A DNA stretch of 64,000 nt, taken from Paucibacter sp. TC2R-5 (GTDB lineage Bacteria; Pseudomonadota; Gammaproteobacteria; Burkholderiales; Burkholderiaceae_C). The stretch is from positions 310,001 through 374,000 of the forward strand of contig NZ_JAJIRQ010000005.1 in assembly GCF_025717605.1 (NCBI RefSeq), given 5' to 3'. Made by a program: the position numbers and the translations under genes. This document shows, piece by piece, positions 56,028 through 63,438 of the stretch; positions within the stretch are counted from its first letter, which is position 1; every line of letters starts with the position of its first letter. The notes below the pieces were generated by a model that saw only the letters and a program-made list of their open reading frames with translations, had not been told where the DNA came from and ran no database searches.

Positions 56028-56124
56028 AGAAAGAAGCTCCCTGTTGTGTAGGTTGAAGCCGTCATCTTCCGGCCGACCCGGCTAAGCCACAATAGTGGGA
56101 ACACCCCAAGGGAAGTGACAAGGC

Positions 56125-57108
56125 ATGAACAGGGCAGGCAATACAAGCTCCGGTCTGGACATCTCCGACGGCATCGCCCAGATGTACCGCGCGGCGCGCG
56201 ACCCGCAGGTGGCAGATTTCCGCGCCTGGGCATTGGCCCATTGCCGGCAGTGGGTGGACTTCCACTCGGCGTCCTGGGTCAGCGGGTGCATGCGGGACGG
56301 CCGTCCTTTGTTTCACGAGGTTTACACCGAGGGGCTCAAGGCCGGCTACTGGGAGTGCTTTCTCACGCTGGCTGATGGCGATCCGCTGGGGCCGCGTATG
56401 TTTGCCAGCCCAGGGCATTCATTTTTGACATCCACTGCAGATTTTCCAGCGCTGATGGTGGAGCGTTGGATGAAGGTGTTTGACGTGGCGTCCGCGATCT
56501 CTGGCATGGCGGCCGACCAAGCCACTGGGGTCTACTCCGTCGTGTGTTGGCATCGTGACGCCGCCATGCCCGCCTTGACGGAGCGCCATCGTCAGCTGCA
56601 TCAGCACTTGCTGCCACATTGGGTCGAGTGTTTGAATATTCATCGGCTGACATCTGCGCTGCGCGAACTGTCGAACCACGCGCTACCCGGCCATCAACTG
56701 GCTCTGGTCGACGCAAGCGGCCAACTGCACTTTGCGCAAAACGGTGTCATGCAGTTGCTTGCCAGGGAGTTCGGCGCTGCGCAGGGGGGTGCTTTTCCCG
56801 ATGCATTGATGTCTGCCTTGCGCAGTGACATCTCCCGGTTCACAGGCAGTCAAATCGTTGCAGCGCGCAAGCTCACGACCTCGGGTTTGTGGTTCGTGCA
56901 GTTGCGTGAAAAGTCTGACATGGACAGCTTGACGCCGCGAGAGCTGGAGATCTGCGGCTTGCTTTGCCAGGGTTTGACTGTGAAAACTGCGGCCCGTCAG
57001 ATTCAAGTGGCGCCCTCTACCGTTGACAATTTACGCAGCCTTGCCTACCGCAAACTCGGCGTGCGCAACCGCACTGAGTTGGCGCGCGCGATGGCGAGCA
57101 AGGCTTGA
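56125..57108 (+). CDS. LuxR-type transcriptional regulator with unrecognised N-terminal domain
   Basis: A 327-residue regulator. The C-terminal LuxR helix-turn-helix (about 265-325) has LTPRELEICGLLCQGLTVKTAARQIQVAPSTVDNLRSLAYRKLGVRNRTELARAM. The N-terminal 250 residues lack a receiver Asp and resemble a ligand- or PAS-like sensor but I recognise no family. The ATG follows GGGAAGTGACAAGG. It is divergent from the PEP-CTERM gene and likely regulates it. Both lie between the two copies of a short direct repeat. Confidence 0.87.
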   Translation: MNRAGNTSSGLDISDGIAQMYRAARDPQVADFRAWALAHCRQWVDFHSASWVSGCMRDGRPLFHEVYTEGLKAGYWECFLTLADGDPLGPRMFASPGHSFLTSTADFPALMVERWMKVFDVASAISGMAADQATGVYSVVCWHRDAAMPALTERHRQLHQHLLPHWVECLNIHRLTSALRELSNHALPGHQLALVDASGQLHFAQNGVMQLLAREFGAAQGGAFPDALMSALRSDISRFTGSQIVAARKLTTSGLWFVQLREKSDMDSLTPRELEICGLLCQGLTVKTAARQIQVAPSTVDNLRSLAYRKLGVRNRTELARAMASKA

Positions 57109-57115
57109 AGTCAAC

Positions 57116-57169
57116 GCGCAGAGCCGGCCTTCGCGCAGGCTCTTGGAGCGCTTTCTCTGATCAAGCGGG
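57116..57169. repeat. Direct repeat copy B, degenerate DUF1854 3' end
   Basis: This copy keeps the same reading frame as copy A and would encode SRRLLERFL then the same stop, with K to R and F to L changes. It lies 8 bp after the LuxR gene and overlaps the last codons of the minus-strand bicarbonate transporter. It looks like a diverged relic of a DUF1854 gene end. Confidence 0.75.
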
Positions 57170-58132
57170 AATCACGCGCTGTGCCACGCCGACGTAAAGC
57201 GGGATGCCCAACAAGATGTTGAAGGGGAATGTCAGCCCCAGCGACATGCCGAAATAAAGGCTTGGGTTGGCCTCCGGGATGGCGTGGCGGATCACGGCGG
57301 GCACGGCGATATAGGAGGCGCTGGCCGCCAACACCATCAGCAGCGCCGCATTACCTTGCGACAGGCCGAAGACCAGGCTCAGCCCTAATGCGATGCTTGC
57401 ATGCACCAGCGGCGCACCCAGGGCATAAGCAATCAGCAGCGGTGGCTGGCGTTTGAGCCCACCCATATTGCGCGCCGCCAGCAGGCCCATGTCCAGCAAA
57501 AAGAAGGCCAACATGCCTTTGAACAAGTCGCCGGCAAAGGGCTTCATCGCGGCTTGGCCCGACACGCCGCTCAAGATGCCCACCACCATCGCGCCGATCA
57601 GCAGCAGTTGCGCGCCATCGGTGAGGGCTTCGTGCAGCACCTTGGATAAAGGTCCGGGGTTCTGGGTTGCTGCCGTACTGCCCTGTTTGCGCCGCACCAG
57701 ATTGGCCAGCAACACGGCCATGATGATGGCGGGCGACTCCATCAGCGCCATGGCCGCAGCCATATGACCGCCGAAGGCGATTTCATGCGTGTCCAGGTAT
57801 TGCACGGCGGTGATGAAAGTCACCGCGCTGACCGAGCCATAGGTGGCCGCTATGGCCGCTGCGTCAAAGCCGGAGAGGAAGCGGCGCAAGACCCAGTAGC
57901 CCATCGCCGGCACCAACACCGCCATCAGCAAGGCCAAGCCCAGGCTGACGCTGACTTCGTGCGTCAGGCCAGATTTAGCGAGGGCAAAGCCACCTTTCAG
58001 GCCCAGGGCCATCAGCAGATAAAGCGATAGAAACTTTGATATCTGCGGCGGTATCTCGAGATTGGATCTGAGTGTGCCGGCAATGATGCCGAACACGAAA
58101 AAGAGGATGGCTGGATCCAGGAAGCTCTGCAT
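57161..58132 (-). CDS. sbtA: Sodium-dependent bicarbonate transporter-type permease (SbtA-like)
   Basis: A 323-residue membrane protein with about ten hydrophobic segments. ILFFVFGIIAGTLRSNLEIP and LALGLKGGFALA-like MALGLKGGFALAKSG match the SbtA family (DUF897), and YGSVSAVTFITAVQYLD and MALMESPAIIMAVLLAN are family blocks. It should take up HCO3- with Na+. A carbonic anhydrase gene lies 5 kb away. No SbtB PII-like gene is adjacent. Other permeases of this family may carry different anions. Confidence 0.85.
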   Translation of the reverse strand: MQSFLDPAILFFVFGIIAGTLRSNLEIPPQISKFLSLYLLMALGLKGGFALAKSGLTHEVSVSLGLALLMAVLVPAMGYWVLRRFLSGFDAAAIAATYGSVSAVTFITAVQYLDTHEIAFGGHMAAAMALMESPAIIMAVLLANLVRRKQGSTAATQNPGPLSKVLHEALTDGAQLLLIGAMVVGILSGVSGQAAMKPFAGDLFKGMLAFFLLDMGLLAARNMGGLKRQPPLLIAYALGAPLVHASIALGLSLVFGLSQGNAALLMVLAASASYIAVPAVIRHAIPEANPSLYFGMSLGLTFPFNILLGIPLYVGVAQRVIPA

Positions 58133-58177
58133 GGTTGAATTTTTCTATTGTTGATGCAGGCCGGCATTGTCCTTTAA

Positions 58178-58813
58178 CTAGAGTTGACGCGCGATCCATG
58201 AGGGTATTTGCTGCGCGAGCGCCAGCGCTTCAAGGCCCCAAAACCAGGTGGCGGCTGCGACGGCGAGGCTGAATAGCAAGGCCAGGGCGGCCATGGCGGC
58301 GCCGGCCAGGACGGCCAAACCGTCGCGGGCCACCAGGCCCACGCCGAGCAACATCAAGGCCAGCGCCGGAAACAAATTGCCCATCGGGATGGGCAAGATG
58401 ATCAGGGCCGCCATCAAGCCAACCTTGGCGCTCAAGCAGCGTTCCAGCGCACCGTCGGTCAGATGCGTTAGGCGCTGCCGGGTCAAGCGGCCCGAGTGCG
58501 CATAAAAGCGTGCCAGCATGTGCAGCACGCGGGTGGCCCAAAGCCTGGACAGGCCGAACTCACCGACTCTTTGAGGCAGAGCGGCAGAGGCTGCCGAAGC
58601 GCCGCGCCAAAAGGTCATCGCCATGGCCAGCAGGCCAAAGCCCAGCACCGAACCAACGCCCGGCAGGGGCATCAGGCAGGGCGCGGCCAAAAGGATCAAC
58701 AAGGTGCCCTGCGCGGCCGGCCCATGGGCGGCGGCCAGCTGTTGCAGGCTGACACCCTCTGCAGGCAGGTCGGCGGCCGCCTGGCGCAGGCGCTCTGACA
58801 AGGCTATGGTCAT
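58178..58813 (-). CDS. ExoD-family membrane protein
   Basis: A 211-residue protein with four to five hydrophobic stretches. GVSLQQLAAAHGPAAQGTLLILLAAPCLMPLPGVGSVLGFGLL is the ExoD signature, named from Sinorhizobium exopolysaccharide synthesis and alkaline-pH tolerance; the biochemical role is unknown. It begins 18 bp before the stop of the TerB-like gene upstream and 45 bp separates it from the transporter downstream. All neighbours to 60.6 kb are on the same strand. Confidence 0.82.
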   Translation of the reverse strand: MTIALSERLRQAAADLPAEGVSLQQLAAAHGPAAQGTLLILLAAPCLMPLPGVGSVLGFGLLAMAMTFWRGASAASAALPQRVGEFGLSRLWATRVLHMLARFYAHSGRLTRQRLTHLTDGALERCLSAKVGLMAALIILPIPMGNLFPALALMLLGVGLVARDGLAVLAGAAMAALALLFSLAVAAATWFWGLEALALAQQIPSWIARQL

Positions 58814-58831
58814 TGCGTGGCCTAGCCGGCC

Positions 58832-59287
58832 TCAGTGCATCGCGGCTTGGGGTGCCAGCGTGAGGCCGCTGTCTCTCGGCAGTGCTTGCGGTTGCAGCAC
58901 GTGGTGCAGATCCCATTGTTCCAGCGCGGTCAACAGCAGCAAGGATTCGCCCGCGTCGATGTGCTGGTCGGCCTCGATCACGGTCACGCAAAGCTGCAGC
59001 AGCGTCATGCGCAGCTGTGGGTCGTCGACTTCGGCCATCAGGGCTGACATCGCGGCCGGCGCGACGCGGCAGACGCCGCCTTCGGTGAGCTCGGCCTGAT
59101 TCAGCAAATCATGGCAAAGCGCCCGCATCACCTCTTGCATTTGCAGGCGGTGCAGACCGAGCTGCGCATAGGCATTCGCCTCTTCCAAGGCTTCGAGTTC
59201 AAGCATCGAGAGGCTGCCGTCGGCGAGTGCCGCCAGCGACAAGATGCGGGCAGCGGCTTCGGGGCTGTTGCGGGGGTAGTGACGCAT
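58832..59287 (-). CDS. TerB-like helical protein
   Basis: A 151-residue protein from the ATG at 59287; an upstream open extension has no family character. AAARILSLAALADGSLSMLELEALEEANAYAQLG and the second block LCVTVIEADQHIDAGESLLL have the acidic metal-binding helix pairs of TerB/TerB-like domains (tellurite resistance family). It is probably cytoplasmic and metal-binding. Linkage with the BI-1 and ExoD genes suggests a membrane-stress role. No ter cluster is present. Confidence 0.7.
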   Translation of the reverse strand: MRHYPRNSPEAAARILSLAALADGSLSMLELEALEEANAYAQLGLHRLQMQEVMRALCHDLLNQAELTEGGVCRVAPAAMSALMAEVDDPQLRMTLLQLCVTVIEADQHIDAGESLLLLTALEQWDLHHVLQPQALPRDSGLTLAPQAAMH

Positions 59288-59309
59288 GGGTAAAACTTTT
59301 GGACAGTGT

Positions 59310-59465
59310 TTAGAGCAAAAAGAGGCCGGCGCCGGCAATGGCACTGGAGGCACCAATGCCGGCCAAGAGGCGGCCATCGCGGTGGTTCTTGGCCTTGAAC
59401 TCGATATAGGCCACATAGAGGACGGTGGCCGCTAACAGTGCGATGGCAATAGCAAGTACGTTCAT
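59310..59465 (-). CDS. 51-residue single-pass/two-pass membrane microprotein
   Basis: Reads MNVLAIAIALLAATVLYVAY at the start, then IEFKAKNHRDGRLLAGIGAS, and ends with a second hydrophobic run SAIAGAGLFLL before TAA. Two hydrophobic helices with a charged loop suggest a membrane hairpin. It begins 4 bp after the BI-1 stop and ends before the TerB-like start, so the frame fits an operon gene. The ribosome-binding site is weak (GACGAG). I recognise no family. It could be chance but coding statistics look good. Confidence 0.6.
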   Translation of the reverse strand: MNVLAIAIALLAATVLYVAYIEFKAKNHRDGRLLAGIGASSAIAGAGLFLL

Positions 59466-59469
59466 TTGA

Positions 59470-60186
59470 TTACTCGTCTGAGCCACCGAAGCCGAACAGG
59501 CTCAAGAGGCTGGTGAACAGATTGAAGATGGACACGAACAGGCCGACGGTGGCGAGCACATAGTTGGTCTCGCCGCCATTGACGATGCGGCTGGTCTCAA
59601 ACAAGATCAAGCCGGCCGACAACAAAGCGACCATCGCCGACACCGCCAGGCCCAAGGCCGGGATCTGCAAAAACACGGCGCCCAAGCCAGCTAACAGCGC
59701 GATCACCATGCCGGCGAACAGAAAGCCGCCCATGAAGGAAAAGTCCTTCTTGGTGGTCAGCACATAGGACGACAGGGCCAAGAAGGTGGCGCCGGTGGCG
59801 GCCAGGGCCAACATGATGGTTTGCGCGCCACCCGGCAAGGCCAGCGACTTGGCCAACACCGGGCCCAGGCTATAGCCCATAAAGCCGGTCAGGGCGAACA
59901 CGGCCGGGATGGCCCAGCCGCTGTTTTGCAGCTTGTGGATGGCGAACAGCAGGCCGAAAGTGGCGCCGAGCGTCAAGATCAGGCCGGGCGCCGGCAGCTT
60001 CATGGCGACCCCTGCGGCTGCGACGGCGGCGCTGAACAGCAGCGTCATCGACAGCAGGGCGTAGGTATTGCGCAAGACGCGGGCGGTGGCCGGGCTGCTG
60101 ACGGCGGATTGGTCTCGGCTGCCGCTGTGTTGTTCGATGCTGTCAATGACGGCAGGGCTGGCGTAGGTTTTGGTGGCGGTTTCCAT
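59470..60186 (-). CDS. Bax inhibitor-1/YccA-family membrane protein
   Basis: A 238-residue protein starting at ATG 60186. Seven hydrophobic segments are visible, including LRNTYALLSMTLLFSAAVAAAG, GWAIPAVFALTGFMGYSLGPVLA and the last segment LATVGLFVSIFNLFTSLLSLFG, a conserved BI-1 C-terminal region. The family comprises Ca2+-leak or membrane-quality proteins such as YccA, an FtsH inhibitor. It is upstream of the microprotein. Precise function is not known here. Confidence 0.9.
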   Translation of the reverse strand: METATKTYASPAVIDSIEQHSGSRDQSAVSSPATARVLRNTYALLSMTLLFSAAVAAAGVAMKLPAPGLILTLGATFGLLFAIHKLQNSGWAIPAVFALTGFMGYSLGPVLAKSLALPGGAQTIMLALAATGATFLALSSYVLTTKKDFSFMGGFLFAGMVIALLAGLGAVFLQIPALGLAVSAMVALLSAGLILFETSRIVNGGETNYVLATVGLFVSIFNLFTSLLSLFGFGGSDE

Positions 60187-60223
60187 GGTGGGGTGTTCTT
60201 TCGCTTGAAAAGGGTTGATCGGA

Positions 60224-60580
60224 TCAGCGCTCGCTGGAGGCGGCAACCACGAACTGCAGCCGCTTGTCGCCACGCGGGTGGCTGCGGCCGCGCTGCCAGG
60301 CTTTCACCAAGGCATGTGCGGCGCGGGTCAGGGCGGCCTCGAAAGCGGCGCGCCAGGCTTTTGCCGTGGCGACGATCACCAGCGTGCCGGCGCCATGCGT
60401 GCGCAACTCCAGGGTGCAGCGCTTGTCGATGCCGCCGCGCGGGCCGTTGACATCACTCATTTGCACGCGGGCAAGGGGTACGTTCAAGGCGACACGGCGC
60501 ATGGCAAAGCGCAGCCGCTCGGTGGCGACCTCGCGCAGTGCCAGCGCGTCTGCGTCTTTGGATTCGAAATGGACTTGCAT
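60224..60580 (-). CDS. HPF/RaiA-like ribosome-associated domain protein
   Basis: A 118-residue protein starting at ATG 60580 after AGGAG. MQVHFESKDADALALREVATERLRFAMRRV and VQMSDVNGPRGGIDKRCTLELRTHGAGTLVIVATAKAWRAAFEAALTRAAHALVKAW match the S30AE/HPF fold, but basic residues at the C-terminus (RSHPRGDKRLQF) differ from usual HPF. A ribosome-hibernation or RNA-binding role is likely. It precedes the BI-1 gene by 37 bp and is divergent from nhaR. Confidence 0.72.
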   Translation of the reverse strand: MQVHFESKDADALALREVATERLRFAMRRVALNVPLARVQMSDVNGPRGGIDKRCTLELRTHGAGTLVIVATAKAWRAAFEAALTRAAHALVKAWQRGRSHPRGDKRLQFVVAASSER

Positions 60581-60697
60581 ATCGGAACTCCTGTGGGCTT
60601 GAAGGTGAACGAAGAATAGGTTGCCGCTGTCAAATGAAAAAGCAGATAATCGCGCAACAATACTTCTGTTTAACATGATGAATGGCAGGGCCAAGCG

Positions 60698-61582
60698 ATG
60701 AGTCTGAGCTACAGCTACAAGCATCTTTATTATTTTTGGGTGGTGGCCAAGGAGGGCGGCGTGTCGCGCGCGGCCGACCGGCTGGGCATGGCCGTGCAGA
60801 CCGTCAGCACGCAGGTGCGGGAGCTGGAGCGCGCGCTGGGCTATGCCTTGCTGAAGCCGGCTGGGCGCGGCTTGGTGCTGACCGAGGCGGGGCAGGTGGC
60901 GCTGCAGCAGGCCGACCAAATCTTTCAGTTGGGTGAGCAACTACCCGCGCTGGTACGCGACGCGGCCAGCACGCCGACCGTGCGCTTGGCGGTGGGCATC
61001 TCCAACGGCCTGCCCAAGCTGGCGGTGCGGCGCCTGCTCTTGCCGGTGATGGACGAGCCGGGCCTGCGCCTGCTCTGCCATGAAGACCAGTTCGAGGGCC
61101 TGCTGAGCGAATTGGCGCTGCACCGCCTGGATGTCGTGCTGGCCGACCGGCCGGCGCCGCCCAATCCGAATCTGAAGGTTTACAGCCATTCGCTCGGCGA
61201 GTCGCCAATGGCCTGGTATGCGCCCGAGGCCTTTTATGAGCAGGCCTTGCTCGACTTCCCGCGTTCGCTGGCCAAGGTACCGGTCTTGCTGCCGACCACG
61301 CATTCGGCGGTACGTGCACGCATTGACCAATGGTTCGAGCGCGTGGGCGTGCAGCCGCGCATCGTCGGTGAGTTCGAGGACAGCGCCTTGCTGGCGACGT
61401 TTGGCGGCGGCGGCATGGGCGTGTTTCCGGCCACCGAGCTGGTGCAAGACAAGCTGATCTCCCGCTATGACTTGCGCCGCGTCGGCGATTGCGAGGGCGT
61501 GCAGGAGAGCTTTTACGCTATCGGCGCGGACAAGAAGGTGGCCCATCCGCTGATTCGGCAGCTGCTGCTGGCCTGGCATTGA
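60698..61582 (+). CDS. nhaR: LysR-family regulator NhaR-like
   Basis: A 294-residue LysR protein with the unusual N-terminus YSYKHLYYFWVVAKEGGVSRAADRLGMAVQTVSTQVRELE typical of NhaR. RGLVLTEAGQVALQQADQIF follows. The C-terminal inducer domain is complete. NhaR activates Na+/H+ antiporter nhaA and, in E. coli, pgaABCD. No antiporter gene is visible nearby. It is divergent from the HPF-like gene and upstream of liuA. The assignment is by resemblance. Confidence 0.85.
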   Translation: MSLSYSYKHLYYFWVVAKEGGVSRAADRLGMAVQTVSTQVRELERALGYALLKPAGRGLVLTEAGQVALQQADQIFQLGEQLPALVRDAASTPTVRLAVGISNGLPKLAVRRLLLPVMDEPGLRLLCHEDQFEGLLSELALHRLDVVLADRPAPPNPNLKVYSHSLGESPMAWYAPEAFYEQALLDFPRSLAKVPVLLPTTHSAVRARIDQWFERVGVQPRIVGEFEDSALLATFGGGGMGVFPATELVQDKLISRYDLRRVGDCEGVQESFYAIGADKKVAHPLIRQLLLAWH

Positions 61583-61596
61583 ACTAGAATTTGCAG

Positions 61597-61620
61597 GTTG
61601 ACGTTTACGTAAGCGTCAAC
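61597..61620. promoter_or_regulatory. LiuR-type operator palindrome
   Basis: GTTGACG-T-TTACGTAA-G-CGTCAAC, a 24-bp palindrome with one mismatched pair, 58 bp before liuA. The core TTACGTAA plus TTGACG arms resembles the operator described for MerR-family LiuR, which controls leucine/isovalerate genes in proteobacteria (from memory of that motif). No merR-type gene is in the window. Confidence 0.7.
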
Positions 61621-61677
61621 CAAAAAAGCGCGCGTACGGCCTTACGATGGCCGGCGCCCAACAATCTTGGAGACGAT

Positions 61678-62856
61678 ATGAACTTGCCCGGCCTGAATTT
61701 CCAACTTGGTGAAGACATCGACGCGCTGCGCGATGCCGTGCGTGACTTTGCACAAGCCGAGATCGCGCCGCGTGCGGCCGAGATCGATCACTCCGACCAG
61801 TTCCCTATGGACCTGTGGCGCAAGATGGGTGACCTGGGCGTGCTGGGCATTACCGTCGGCGAGGAATATGGCGGCGCGAACATGGGTTATCTGGCCCACA
61901 TGATCGCGATGGAAGAAATCAGCCGGGCTTCCGCCTCGGTCGGCCTGAGCTATGGCGCGCACAGCAATCTGTGCGTGAACCAGATCAAGCGCAATGGCAA
62001 TGCGGCGCAAAAAGCCAAATACCTGCCCAAGCTGATCAGCGGCGAGCATGTCGGTGCGCTGGCAATGAGTGAGCCGGGGGCTGGCTCTGATGTCTTGAGC
62101 ATGAAGCTGCGCGCCGAAGACAAGGGCGGTTACTTCTTGCTCAACGGCAGCAAGATGTGGATCACCAACGGGCCCGACGCCGACACCCTGGTCGTCTACG
62201 CCAAGAGCGAGCCCGAGCTGGGCGCACGCGGTGTCACTGCCTTTTTGATCGAAAAAGGCATGCCCGGTTTCAGCGTCGCGCAAAAGCTCGACAAGCTGGG
62301 CATGCGCGGAAGCCACACCGGCGAATTGGTGTTCCAGAACGTCGAGGTGCCGACCGAGAACGTGTTGGGTACGCTCAACGGCGGCGCCAAGGTCTTGATG
62401 TCGGGCCTCGACTACGAGCGCGCGGTGCTGACCGGCGGCCCGCTGGGCATCATGCAAAGCGTGATGGACAACGTGATCCCCTATATCCACGACCGCAAGC
62501 AGTTCGGCCAAAGCATCGGCGAGTTCCAACTGATCCAGGGCAAGGTCGCGGACATGTACACGGTCTTGCAGGCCGGCCGCTCGTTCGCTTACACCGTTGC
62601 CAAGAACCTCGATTTGCTCGGCGCCGAGCATGTGCGCCAGGTTCGTAAGGACTGCGCCTCGGTAATTTTGTGGACGGCAGAGAAAGCCACCTGGATGGCC
62701 GGCGAGGGCGTGCAGATCTTTGGCGGCAACGGCTATATCAATGAGTACCCGCTCGGCCGCTTGTGGCGTGATGCCAAGCTGTATGAGATCGGAGCGGGCA
62801 CCAGCGAGATCCGCCGTATGTTGATTGGCCGGGAACTCTTTGCGGAGACCATGTAA
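61678..62856 (+). CDS. liuA: Isovaleryl-CoA dehydrogenase
   Basis: A 392-residue acyl-CoA dehydrogenase acting in leucine and isovalerate breakdown. The FAD motifs include [25 protein letters not shown] and [16 protein letters not shown]; the catalytic base Glu is in [12 protein letters not shown], the position that distinguishes isovaleryl-CoA dehydrogenase. The C-terminal [14 protein letters not shown] is typical. The ATG follows GGAGACG. The palindrome at 61597-61620 is a plausible regulatory site. Other liu genes are not in the window after it. Confidence 0.92.
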   Translation: MNLPGLNFQLGEDIDALRDAVRDFAQAEIAPRAAEIDHSDQFPMDLWRKMGDLGVLGITVGEEYGGANMGYLAHMIAMEEISRASASVGLSYGAHSNLCVNQIKRNGNAAQKAKYLPKLISGEHVGALAMSEPGAGSDVLSMKLRAEDKGGYFLLNGSKMWITNGPDADTLVVYAKSEPELGARGVTAFLIEKGMPGFSVAQKLDKLGMRGSHTGELVFQNVEVPTENVLGTLNGGAKVLMSGLDYERAVLTGGPLGIMQSVMDNVIPYIHDRKQFGQSIGEFQLIQGKVADMYTVLQAGRSFAYTVAKNLDLLGAEHVRQVRKDCASVILWTAEKATWMAGEGVQIFGGNGYINEYPLGRLWRDAKLYEIGAGTSEIRRMLIGRELFAETM

Positions 62857-63438
62857 TTGGTCGAGGCAGCGGTTCAGATCCCGACGCTGCAACGCCAGCG
62901 TTGTCGTTTGCGCGAGTTGCGGCCGCTTGATGCCGGCTCGCTGCAAAGGCATGCCGATGACGAGGCGGTCTGGCGCAATATGTTTGAAGGCTTTCCGAGC
63001 CCCTATTTACAGGCCGATGCCGAGGCCTGGTGCAGTGGCGGTTGGCGTGATGGTGGGCATGTCTGGGGCATTGAGGTCGACGAACAGATCATCGGCTGCG
63101 TCGGTTTTCAGGCACAGGCCGGTTGGCTGCGCTGCAATGCCGAGATTGGCTATTGGATTGGTCAAGCCTTCTGGCGGCGAGGCATCAGCAGTGAAGCGCT
63201 AGGCCTGGTGACCGAATGGGCTTGGGCTCATCAGCCTGAATTGAGCCGGCTCTGTGCAGGCATCTTTGCCTGGAATGAAGCTTCGCAGGCAGTGGCTCGC
63301 AAAGCCGGCTATCAACTCGAGGCCCGCCTGCCGCAAAGTGCCTTCAAGGCAGGCCGCCTGATCGACCGCGTTGTCTGGGCCAGCTACCGCAATCCCGCAA
63401 GTCCGGTGTCATCCGGCGCCGTGACAATGCCGACATGA
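62857..63438 (+). CDS. RimJ/RimL-type GNAT N-acetyltransferase
   Basis: A 193-residue acetyltransferase with TTG start directly after liuA stop. RCRLRELRPLDAGSLQRHADDEAVWRNMFEGFPSPYLQADAEAW is the N-terminal RimJ/RimL region, and IGYWIGQAFWRRGISSEALGLV the acetyl-CoA-binding motif A. FAWNEASQAVARKAGYQLEARL is the typical C-terminal part. It may acetylate an N-terminal amine or a small molecule. Stop overlaps the carbonic anhydrase start by 4 bp. Confidence 0.85.
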   Translation: MVEAAVQIPTLQRQRCRLRELRPLDAGSLQRHADDEAVWRNMFEGFPSPYLQADAEAWCSGGWRDGGHVWGIEVDEQIIGCVGFQAQAGWLRCNAEIGYWIGQAFWRRGISSEALGLVTEWAWAHQPELSRLCAGIFAWNEASQAVARKAGYQLEARLPQSAFKAGRLIDRVVWASYRNPASPVSSGAVTMPT

